Positions 25,789-32,741 of a stretch of DNA of 64,000 nt are shown piece by piece; within the stretch, counting starts at the first letter, position 1, and the number at the start of each line of letters is the position of its first letter. A model generated the notes under the pieces. The model was given only the letters and a program-made list of their open reading frames with translations, did not search any database and had not been told where the DNA came from. The DNA lies in assembly GCA_964648465.1 (NCBI GenBank), contig CAZYMU010000012.1, positions 4,972 through 68,971 on the forward strand. Reading direction: 5' to 3'. Position numbers and translations under genes: made by a program. This stretch comes from Aminicenans sp964648465 (GTDB lineage: Bacteria > Acidobacteriota > Aminicenantia > Aminicenantales > Aminicenantaceae).

Positions 25789-26644
25789 ACTTGGATTCCA
25801 ATTCTTTGATTTTTTCCTGGGCGATTTTTGTCTCTTCTTCCAGGGGATATTTGCTTATAAGGAGCTTTAAGGCAGAAATTGCTTCTTCATCTTTCCCAAG
25901 TGATATTAAGCTGATTCCCTTTTTTAAATAAGCAGCCGGGTTTTTATTACCATTAGGGAAATTGAGAATAAGCTCATTAAATTGTGTGATTGCTTCTTTG
26001 AATTTTTCCTGGCTGAAATAACATTCTCCAATCCAGTATAGGGCGTCATCGACGAGAGGGCTGTCAGAAAATTCGGATTTGTAGATTGTGAAACCTTCGA
26101 TGGCGAGCTGGAAATTTCCTTTCAGATAATCAGAACGGGCCATATTAAAAACTTCGTTAGGGGAAAGATTGGGAGATATTGTTGGTTGGGGATATGTTTC
26201 TTCCTTTTGTTCATCTTCTTTCGTGGCAGCTGTGTCTTTTGGCTGCTCGATCTCTGATTTTTCTTCCTGTTTTGGAGGGGGAATGGAAGCTCTCTTTATT
26301 TCTATGAGCTCTACAGATAATTTTGAAAGGATTGAATAGATCCCGTCTATTTTTTCTAGAATGATCTGATACTGGGCAGGAAGCTTATTTTGATTGTCCT
26401 TAGAACTTGCAATTTCGGATTGGAGAAGCTTACTTGATGTGATGAGTTCTGCTAATTGTCTGTTAACGGCCTGAATGTCTTCTCTGTTTTTTCCTATCTT
26501 TTTTTCAAGTTGAAGGATTTGTTGTTTGAGAAGCTGAATATCTTTGTAGATAAGCTCATAGGTTTTCTTGCTTTTATCTGCCCCTGCAAGCAGGAGAGGA
26601 ATAAGCAGAATAAGACTTATTCCTGATAAAATTTTTCTTGCCAT
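25775..26644 (-). CDS. cpoB: Tol-Pal accessory protein CpoB/YbgF-like (TPR)
   Basis: Periplasmic protein coordinating peptidoglycan synthesis with outer-membrane constriction in Escherichia coli. The 289 residues start with a signal peptide (to about Ala21), continue with a coiled-coil region (about 25-110), a Pro/Glu-rich linker and three tetratricopeptide repeats (from NEVFNMARSDYLKGNFQLAIEGF; then DDALYWIGECYFSQEKFKEAI; then PAAYLKKGISLISLGKDEEAI). Directly after pal, the standard position. Confidence 0.88.
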   Translation of the reverse strand: MARKILSGISLILLIPLLLAGADKSKKTYELIYKDIQLLKQQILQLEKKIGKNREDIQAVNRQLAELITSSKLLQSEIASSKDNQNKLPAQYQIILEKIDGIYSILSKLSVELIEIKRASIPPPKQEEKSEIEQPKDTAATKEDEQKEETYPQPTISPNLSPNEVFNMARSDYLKGNFQLAIEGFTIYKSEFSDSPLVDDALYWIGECYFSQEKFKEAITQFNELILNFPNGNKNPAAYLKKGISLISLGKDEEAISALKLLISKYPLEEETKIAQEKIKELESKYERY

Positions 26645-26647
26645 GGA

Positions 26648-27196
26648 TTATTTTTCTATGATAGTAAATTGAGCACGTCTGTTTTCCTGCCATGAGATTT
26701 CATTATGCCCCAGGTCCAGGGGTTGGCTTTTCCCATAGGAAATGGTTTTTATCCTGTCTTGAGAAATTCCGAGAGAAACAAGGTAGTCAAAAGTACTTTT
26801 AGCTCTTTTTTCTCCAAGGGCAAGGTTGTACTCTTCTGTTCCCCTTTCGTCACAGTGGCCCTCGATTAAGATTTTTACTGTAGTGAATTTTTTGAGCCAT
26901 GCCGCATTGCTTTCTAACCCGGGTTTTGCATCCTCTCGAATGAAGTACTTGTCAAAGTCGAAATGAATCATTACAAGTGGCGCTTCTGTATTGATCTCTT
27001 CAAGAGATTTTTGCATGAAAATTTCTTCTTCTGTTAATTCAGGCTCCTTGACGACAACTTTTTCTACTTTTTCAACTTTGGGCTGTTCTTTGACCTGAGG
27101 AGGTGGCGGGGGGATTTCTTCTACTTGTTTCCTGCAGGAAACAAGAAAACTAAATGCCAAAAAGCAGGCAAGGAAAATAATGATTAATTTTTTCAT
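26648..27196 (-). CDS. pal: Peptidoglycan-associated lipoprotein Pal
   Basis: Outer-membrane lipoprotein that anchors to peptidoglycan. The signal peptide ends in lipobox SFLVSC (Cys21), followed by a Pro/Val/Glu-rich linker and an OmpA-family domain with VMIHFDFDKYFIREDA, ILIEGHCDERGTEEYNLALGEKRA (peptidoglycan-binding residues) and a C-terminal RRAQFTI. Length 182 is normal. Strong AAAGGAGAT site before the ATG, with its own promoter at 27248-27276. Confidence 0.94.
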   Translation of the reverse strand: MKKLIIIFLACFLAFSFLVSCRKQVEEIPPPPPQVKEQPKVEKVEKVVVKEPELTEEEIFMQKSLEEINTEAPLVMIHFDFDKYFIREDAKPGLESNAAWLKKFTTVKILIEGHCDERGTEEYNLALGEKRAKSTFDYLVSLGISQDRIKTISYGKSQPLDLGHNEISWQENRRAQFTIIEK

Positions 27197-27247
27197 TGGA
27201 TCTCCTTTGAAAAATTTTTGTGCATTGCTGTTGTATTCTGCTTAAGT

Positions 27248-27276
27248 TTTATATAACTAAACTTTTTTAATGTCAA
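27248..27276 (-). promoter_or_regulatory. Sigma70-type promoter for pal-cpoB-ssb
   Basis: On the minus strand: TTGACA (27271-27276), 17-base spacer, TATAAA (27248-27253). The predicted leader is about 45 bases and includes the pal ribosome-binding site. It means pal, cpoB and ssb can be expressed independently of tolQRAB. Confidence 0.7.
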
Positions 27277-27321
27277 CATATGTTAATACAAAGTAATATA
27301 TTAATATATTAAAAATCTCTA

Positions 27322-28614
27322 TTAATATCGAGACCAGTCAGGAAGTTTGTTTTCTCCTTTGGATGTAAGACGCCGCAAGTTGGCACCGTCGTAGTCAATA
27401 GAGTAAAGCTGTATTGTACCGGTTAAGGTTGAGGAAAAAATAATGTGCCTTCCATCTGGTGACCAGCACGGCGATTCATTTCTGGCATTGCTTTCTGTGA
27501 GTTTAATAATCTGCTGTGTTCGCAGGTTGAGAACATATATGTCAAATATGGAAAATACCCGGGATACATAAGCTATAGCATATCCAGTAGGAGACCATGA
27601 AGGTGCATCATGATAGTTGCCTCCAAAGCTTACTCTCCTGACATTTGCACCTTCTGCGTCCATGATGTAAATCTGAGGTGTTCCTAATCGGTTGGAGGTG
27701 AATGCAATTTCTCGGCTTGTGGGAGACCATGAAGGTGCTGTGTCTATGACCTTATTGAAAGTTAATCTTTTTACTCTTTTGCCGTCACTTGTGGAAATGA
27801 ATATTGCAGAATTACCGTCTTTAAGAGTAGAAGAAAAAGCCAGTTTTTTTCCGTCAGGCGAAAAGCTCGGGGCGAAATTTGTTCCTATGTTTTTTACCTC
27901 GGTTATTGTCCCTTCGTATGGATTTAATATATATAACCCTGCCTTATTGTTCCTGTAGGATGTATAAGCAATTTTTTTCCCGTCTACTGACCAGGCTGGC
28001 ATATAGTCTTTGACCTTGTTGAATGTAAGTCGGGTCTGGTTGTGGCCGTCGTAGTCCATCATGAAAAGTTCATCATTTCCTGTACGATTGGATATGAAGA
28101 CGATTTTGGATGTAAAAATGGGTTTTTCGCCAAAAATTTTCATGACTTCATCTGACATTTTATGTGCTACAAGCCGTAACAACTCCTCTTCTGCCTTATA
28201 ACGTTTTCCAAATATAAATTTTCCGGCTTTAACGTCGTAAACCTTTCCTTCAAAGATGATATTGTCTCCGTCACTGTTGGATACTTCTCCCACAAAAAGG
28301 ATTTTAGCCTGAATTGATTCCCAATCTTTAAAAAATATTTTTGTTGGGTTAAGAGGTCGGATCCAACTGTAATAGCTTTTCGGGAGGGAGCTAAAAACCC
28401 GGCTGTATTTCAAATCAGCAGAAATCACTTGATGGAGGATGAAAGCAGCTGAAACAGTTTTTTGGGAGGAATCATCAGTGATGAATTTTGGGATTGCTAG
28501 AGGGATGGCTGGCATTCCCTCTTTTATGCTCATAACTACTTCCTGTTGGGGATAAAGAAATATTGCGGTTAGAAGAAAGAAGTTCATGAAGAGAAGAAAT
28601 GTTTTTTTTATCAT
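27322..28614 (-). CDS. tolB: Tol-Pal beta-propeller protein TolB
   Basis: Periplasmic TolB, which cycles between Pal and TolA. The 430 residues have a signal peptide (to about residue 21), the N-terminal alpha/beta domain (AIPLAIPKF..., ending near EKPIFTSKIVFIS) and a six-bladed propeller. The blades are visible as repeated units such as DELFMMDYDGHNQTRLTFN, PAWSVDGKKIAYTS and PSFSPDGKKLAFSS. The start overlaps the upstream tolA-like gene by 4 bases (ATGA). Confidence 0.93.
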   Translation of the reverse strand: MIKKTFLLFMNFFLLTAIFLYPQQEVVMSIKEGMPAIPLAIPKFITDDSSQKTVSAAFILHQVISADLKYSRVFSSLPKSYYSWIRPLNPTKIFFKDWESIQAKILFVGEVSNSDGDNIIFEGKVYDVKAGKFIFGKRYKAEEELLRLVAHKMSDEVMKIFGEKPIFTSKIVFISNRTGNDELFMMDYDGHNQTRLTFNKVKDYMPAWSVDGKKIAYTSYRNNKAGLYILNPYEGTITEVKNIGTNFAPSFSPDGKKLAFSSTLKDGNSAIFISTSDGKRVKRLTFNKVIDTAPSWSPTSREIAFTSNRLGTPQIYIMDAEGANVRRVSFGGNYHDAPSWSPTGYAIAYVSRVFSIFDIYVLNLRTQQIIKLTESNARNESPCWSPDGRHIIFSSTLTGTIQLYSIDYDGANLRRLTSKGENKLPDWSRY

Positions 28615-29432
28615 TTGTTATGCTCGAATATCAGGCGGATTATCAAGTATTCATCTTCGTAGTCAGTCGGCAGAGGAGGAAAAGGTCCGGATGATTGGAC
28701 AGCACGCAGTGCGGAAAGGTCAAGAGATCTTATTCCGCTAGATTCTTTAATATCCAATCCGGAAATATGTCCGTCTTTGTAAATTTTAAAAAACACGGTT
28801 GTATGAAAACTTCCTGTTATACCAGGGCTGATTTGGGATATAAACCAGTTGCTTGAAATCTTACTATGTATTATTTGCAGGTAATATGTGAAGGGGAAAT
28901 TGGATAGTCCTATCTGGGAAGAGTATTCAGAACCAAAGTATCCTCCTCCACTGCCCATGCCGGTGCCAATGCCTAGTTTTAGTCCTGAACCTGAGCCTGA
29001 TGTTTTGTTTGCAGCCTGGGATTTGGATGTTTTTACTGGAGATTTTTGGATGACAGTCTTTTTCTGGTTTTTGGATTTTTTGTCCCTTTTAGGTTTTTCT
29101 ACGGGAAACCTTAAGGATGATGAACTTTCTTGCTTAAAATTTTGTAAGGTTGTCAAATCTTTCAGGGATTCTTTTTGTGGGACAGTTGTTTCGACGGTTT
29201 TTTCTTCGGTTCCTTTACTTCCTCCTGGAATTCTGCCTCCGCTCCCGAGTCCACTGCCTGAACCGCCTCCTCCCGGAAAAGAGATGAGGTTTACGTAGTG
29301 GATCATCCCCTTTTTAGATGACCTGGGGAGATAAGGCGAGACTAAAATAAGGATTATAAGCAGAAAATGGGCAGTAATAGATAATATGACTGCTTTTTTT
29401 AAAGCTGTGTATTCCCTGTCCAAAGTTGCCAT
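28611..29432 (-). CDS. TonB/TolA-like energy-transducing protein
   Basis: In the tolA position of a tolQ-R-A-B-pal cluster. The 273 residues have an N-terminal inner-membrane helix (about 20-38) with a basic N-terminal side, a very long Gly/Ser-rich and Lys-rich periplasmic arm (several GSGSGLG-type stretches) and a C-terminal TonB-type domain (SNWFISQISPGITGSFHTTVFFKIYKDGHISGLDIKESSG). It lacks the Ala/Lys helical arm of enterobacterial TolA. The ATG at 29432 is preferred to an upstream TTG at 29456. Functionally the likely TolA; a TonB role cannot be excluded. Confidence 0.8.
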   Translation of the reverse strand: MATLDREYTALKKAVILSITAHFLLIILILVSPYLPRSSKKGMIHYVNLISFPGGGGSGSGLGSGGRIPGGSKGTEEKTVETTVPQKESLKDLTTLQNFKQESSSSLRFPVEKPKRDKKSKNQKKTVIQKSPVKTSKSQAANKTSGSGSGLKLGIGTGMGSGGGYFGSEYSSQIGLSNFPFTYYLQIIHSKISSNWFISQISPGITGSFHTTVFFKIYKDGHISGLDIKESSGIRSLDLSALRAVQSSGPFPPLPTDYEDEYLIIRLIFEHNK

Positions 29433-29433
29433 C

Positions 29434-29868
29434 TTATCTTTTCCGTTTTGGCTCAATTGGTTCTGATACGAGGCCTAGGACTTCAACTCCCGCCTTCTTA
29501 ATTATATCCATGACATGAATTACAAATCCGTAATTAAGGCTCTCATCGGCCCTGAGGAACACAACTTTTTTCTCTTTTCCATAAAAGTATTCTTTTAATT
29601 TTTGTTCTAGAAGGAACTGGTTAACGGCAGAATCTTCCATGTGAATGTACCTGTCCTTTGTAATTGTCAATGTTAATCCTTCTTCCGCAGGAGCTGATTC
29701 TGTTTCTGCTTGAGGCAGGTTGACTCCGATACCTGACTGCATCATTGGGGCGGTGACCATAAAAATAATTAACAGGACAAGCATGACATCTACTAGAGGA
29801 GTAACGTTTATTTCGGACAAAGAAGTACCTATCTCTTTTCTGCTTATGGATCGAAATTTAAACGCCAT
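29434..29868 (-). CDS. tolR: Tol-Pal / ExbD-family protein TolR
   Basis: Small inner-membrane subunit of the proton-driven Tol motor. The 144 residues have one transmembrane helix beginning with the family signature ISEINVTPLVDVMLVLLIIFMVTAP, which includes the essential membrane Asp, followed by a periplasmic domain with VFLRADESLNYGFVIHVMDIIKKAGV. Overlaps tolQ by 11 bases. Confidence 0.94.
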   Translation of the reverse strand: MAFKFRSISRKEIGTSLSEINVTPLVDVMLVLLIIFMVTAPMMQSGIGVNLPQAETESAPAEEGLTLTITKDRYIHMEDSAVNQFLLEQKLKEYFYGKEKKVVFLRADESLNYGFVIHVMDIIKKAGVEVLGLVSEPIEPKRKR

Positions 29869-30520
29869 AGAGTCTTTCTGCTATACTTAGAAACTCGATT
29901 GAAAAATCTTCTATCTCGGTTATTAAATCTTTTATCCGGTGGAGAAAGTAATTATATGCTATGACTGCAGGAATCGCAGCGAAAAGGCCGGCTGCAGTAG
30001 CAATAAGTGCTTCGGCTATTCCAGGAGCAACTGTTACTAGGCTTGCAGATTTGGTTATTCCCATTTGATTAAAAGAGTCCATTATTCCCCAGACGGTACC
30101 GAATAATCCAATAAAGGGTGTAACACTCCCAGTCGTAGCCAGAATATTCATCATCTTTTCCAGTCTGGTGATCTCTTTATTTGAAGCCTTTAGAAGGGCT
30201 CGGTTCAAGCTTTCCAGGTTTTCGGATGTGAGGTGGGGTTCCGAATTGGTTTTTGTATGATAAGCAAGCTCTTTGAATGCTGCTTGAAAGAGAGTAGCTT
30301 GAGGGCTGAGCCTGTATTTTTTGGAGGCTTCATTCACTTCCTGCAGATTTCTGCTTCTTCTAAATATAGACATAAATTTTTTGGATTGGGAAGAAGCGGA
30401 TTTCAGTGTATTTCTTTTAAAGAAAATAATAGCCCACGAGAAAACAGAAAAAAAGAGAAGAATAAAGAGTACTAATTTAACTACAATGCTTGCATCTAGG
30501 ATAAGTCTAATAATATTCAT
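29858..30520 (-). CDS. tolQ: Tol-Pal / ExbB-family protein TolQ
   Basis: Inner-membrane motor subunit with three helices (about residues 8-33, 116-140 and 160-185 of the 220-residue product). The conserved ATTGSVTPFIGLFGTVWGIMDSF and GIAEALIATAAGLFAAIPAVIAYN segments are intact. The open frame starts upstream at 30562, but that stretch contains the promoter; the ATG at 30520 gives a normal TolQ N-terminus (MNIIRLILDASIVVKLVLF). First gene of tolQ-tolR-tolA-tolB. Confidence 0.92.
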   Translation of the reverse strand: MNIIRLILDASIVVKLVLFILLFFSVFSWAIIFFKRNTLKSASSQSKKFMSIFRRSRNLQEVNEASKKYRLSPQATLFQAAFKELAYHTKTNSEPHLTSENLESLNRALLKASNKEITRLEKMMNILATTGSVTPFIGLFGTVWGIMDSFNQMGITKSASLVTVAPGIAEALIATAAGLFAAIPAVIAYNYFLHRIKDLITEIEDFSIEFLSIAERLYGV

Positions 30521-30533
30521 TTTTTCTCTCAAG

Positions 30534-30562
30534 AAATTAGCATATGCTCGGGAAAATGTCAA
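30534..30562 (-). promoter_or_regulatory. Sigma70-type promoter for the tol operon
   Basis: On the minus strand: TTGACA (30557-30562), 17-base spacer, TAATTT (30534-30539). The predicted start is about 6-7 bases before the tolQ ATG at 30520, leaving a very short leader. Confidence 0.6.
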
Positions 30563-30572
30563 CTTTGTCTGA

Positions 30573-30601
30573 TTGACAAAATATTGATGAAGTAATAAAG
30601 T
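30573..30601 (+). promoter_or_regulatory. Sigma70-type promoter for the potassium-uptake genes
   Basis: TTGACA (30573-30578), 17-base spacer, TAAAGT (30596-30601; 4 of 6 consensus). Divergent from the tol promoter, with the two -35 boxes only 10 bases apart, so the two promoters may compete for polymerase. Confidence 0.5.
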
Positions 30602-30639
30602 TTGTCTTTACAGAAGAGGGAAAAAGTGAAACTAGAAAA

Positions 30640-31983
30640 ATGAACACCAGAGGAGAAAGAAGATTTCAGCCTGCTCAGTTTCTGGCATTGAGTTTTGTAG
30701 TGGCTATTGCAATAGGGACAATTCTGCTTCTTCTCCCATTAAGCACAAAATCAGGACATATTTCATTAATTGATGCCTTTTTTACAGCGACCTCTGCTGT
30801 TTGTGTAACAGGCTTAATTGTACAGGATACGGCAACTTATTTTTCTCCGGCAGGCAAAATCATTATAATGGGATTGTTTCAACTGGGGGGGCTGGGAATT
30901 ATGACTTTTTCCACTCTGATTCTTCTGGTTGCAGGGAAAAAGGTATCGATAAAAGACAGCATTATTATCAAGGAGGGATTTCATTATTCTTCTCAAAAAA
31001 ATGTAAAGTCTTTGATAATTAATATTTTTTTATATGCCCTTACGATTGAGCTTGCTGGAAGCATCTTTCTCTTTATCCACTGGCACGGGAAGTTTTCGGG
31101 ATTAAAAGCTGTTTTTCATTCTGTGTTTCACTCCATTTCCGCTTTTTGTAATGCCGGTTTTTCTCTCTTTAGCGACAGTTTTGAATCTTTTAGAAGCGAT
31201 ACATGGGTGAACCTTACGTTTGTTTTTATGATTGTACTGGGGGGAATTGGATTTCTGGTTCTTCAAGAAGTAAAGGAAATTTTTTCGGCCTTTATAAAGA
31301 AGAAAAAAAATCATATTTCTCTCCATACAAAGTTGGTTCTTAGTTTAACATTTTGTATGATTGTAATTGCATGTATACTATTTATGGCAATTGAATGGAA
31401 TAATTCGCTTCAGAATTTTACATTAAAAGAAAAAATACTTACTTCTATTTTCCAGGTTATAACTCCGCGGACGGCAGGATTTAACACCATGAATTTGAAT
31501 ACGTTGAGTTATGGAGCTGTTTTTCTTTTGATATCACTGATGTTCATTGGGGCCTCTCCAGGGTCCACTGGAGGAGGAATAAAGACGAGCACTATAGGAG
31601 TCATCTTAGCGTTTATTAGGTCTAAGATAAAAGCAAGAGATTCTGTAAGTATTTTTTGCAGGACTCTTCCTGTTGACCTAATTACGAAGGCATTTACTGT
31701 TGTCACTCTGAGTATATCTGTCATTTTCGTTTCTTCTTTTATTCTATTTCTTGCTCAGCCCGGGGCAGGGATGAAAGAAGTTTTTTTTGAAATATTTTCT
31801 GCATTTGGGACAGTAGGCCTTTCTCTTGGCCTTACCCAAAAATTGAGTGTTTTGGGGAAAATTGTAATCATTATGACTATGTATGTTGGCAGAATCGGTC
31901 CTCTAACGCTTTTATATGCTTTCAGCCGCAAAAAGGCATTCGGAAGATATGAATATGTTGAAGAAAGCGTAATGATTGGCTAG
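30640..31983 (+). CDS. ktrB: Trk/Ktr potassium-uptake channel subunit
   Basis: Inner-membrane K+ translocating subunit. The 447 residues contain the four pore-loop/filter segments of the family: FFTATSAVCVTGL, HSISAFCNAGFSLF, ITPRTAGFNT and EIFSAFGTVGLSLGL. There are about eight membrane helices, a KtrB-like length and the conserved Arg in PRTAG. It is followed by the regulatory ktrA-type gene. TrkH is a close relative; the modest length and the single-domain partner favour KtrB. Confidence 0.9.
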   Translation: MNTRGERRFQPAQFLALSFVVAIAIGTILLLLPLSTKSGHISLIDAFFTATSAVCVTGLIVQDTATYFSPAGKIIIMGLFQLGGLGIMTFSTLILLVAGKKVSIKDSIIIKEGFHYSSQKNVKSLIINIFLYALTIELAGSIFLFIHWHGKFSGLKAVFHSVFHSISAFCNAGFSLFSDSFESFRSDTWVNLTFVFMIVLGGIGFLVLQEVKEIFSAFIKKKKNHISLHTKLVLSLTFCMIVIACILFMAIEWNNSLQNFTLKEKILTSIFQVITPRTAGFNTMNLNTLSYGAVFLLISLMFIGASPGSTGGGIKTSTIGVILAFIRSKIKARDSVSIFCRTLPVDLITKAFTVVTLSISVIFVSSFILFLAQPGAGMKEVFFEIFSAFGTVGLSLGLTQKLSVLGKIVIIMTMYVGRIGPLTLLYAFSRKKAFGRYEYVEESVMIG

Positions 31984-32005
31984 AATCATGAAAGGAGATT
32001 TTGAT

Positions 32006-32656
32006 ATGAAATTCGCAGTTATCGGCCTTGGAAGTTTTGGTTTTAATGTGGCAAAGACACTTGGAGAAAAAGGACAAGAAGTCTTAGCTGTAGATAGGGA
32101 TAAACAAAAAGTGGAAGAAGTAAAGGCATTTGTATCCCATGCTGTGAGCATGGATTCTGCAGATAAAGAAAACCTCCAGGCTTTAGGTCTTAAGGAAATG
32201 AATGTGGTGGTTGTAAGCTTAGGGCCTGAGATGGAGCCTTCTATTCTTACGGTGCTTTATCTTCATGAGATAGGAGCGAAACGGATTGTGGCTAAAGCTT
32301 TAACAGAGGACCATGTCAAGATTTTAGAGGCCGTAGGTGCAACTGAAGTTATTTATCCGGAAAAAGACATGGCCATAAAGACTGCTCTAAGGTTAAGCAG
32401 CCCTAATGTCCTGGAGTATCTTCCTCTTATATCCGGGTTTGGAATTCAAGAGATTGCTCCGCCTGAGAAATTCATAGGCAAAAGCTTAAAAGATTTGGAT
32501 TTAAGGAATAAATACGGCATCCAAGTCATTGCAGTTAAGGGGCTCATTCCTGAGGAAACAACTTTTATCCCCAAAGCGAACTTTGTCATTAAGGACAGCG
32601 ATATATTAGTTATAATGGGTGAAGAAAAGCAGCTCGCGAAAATCAACTCAAAATAG
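32006..32656 (+). CDS. ktrA: Trk/Ktr regulatory subunit (RCK protein)
   Basis: Cytoplasmic nucleotide-binding regulator of the K+ channel. The 216 residues have one Rossmann-type TrkA-N domain (MKFAVIGLGSFGFNVAKTL, with Asp at the end of the second strand in AVDRD) and one TrkA-C domain (about 140-216). One RCK unit matches KtrA rather than the duplicated TrkA. The ATG at 32006 has AAGGAG 9 bases upstream; an overlapping TTG at 31976 is less likely. Confidence 0.92.
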   Translation: MKFAVIGLGSFGFNVAKTLGEKGQEVLAVDRDKQKVEEVKAFVSHAVSMDSADKENLQALGLKEMNVVVVSLGPEMEPSILTVLYLHEIGAKRIVAKALTEDHVKILEAVGATEVIYPEKDMAIKTALRLSSPNVLEYLPLISGFGIQEIAPPEKFIGKSLKDLDLRNKYGIQVIAVKGLIPEETTFIPKANFVIKDSDILVIMGEEKQLAKINSK

Positions 32657-32666
32657 TCACGCTAAT

Positions 32667-32685
32667 CCAGTCAGGAGAAGACTGG
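32667..32685. terminator. Weak hairpin between ktrA and the helicase gene
   Basis: CCAGTC (32667-32672) and GACTGG (32680-32685) form a 6-bp stem around a 7-base loop just after ktrA, where the two genes converge. There is no T-run, so it is at best a weak or bidirectional terminator. Confidence 0.25.
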
Positions 32686-32741
32686 AATGTCATGCTCTTA
32701 GGAAGACATCAGTAACAATGTTTAAAGGAAGGTGAATTCTT

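Noticed and set aside
28888..29298. 136-codon plus-strand frame rich in Pro and Ser, opposite the TolA-like gene
   Set aside because: It is the antisense shadow of the Gly/Ser-rich arm of the TonB/TolA-like protein and has no start signals.
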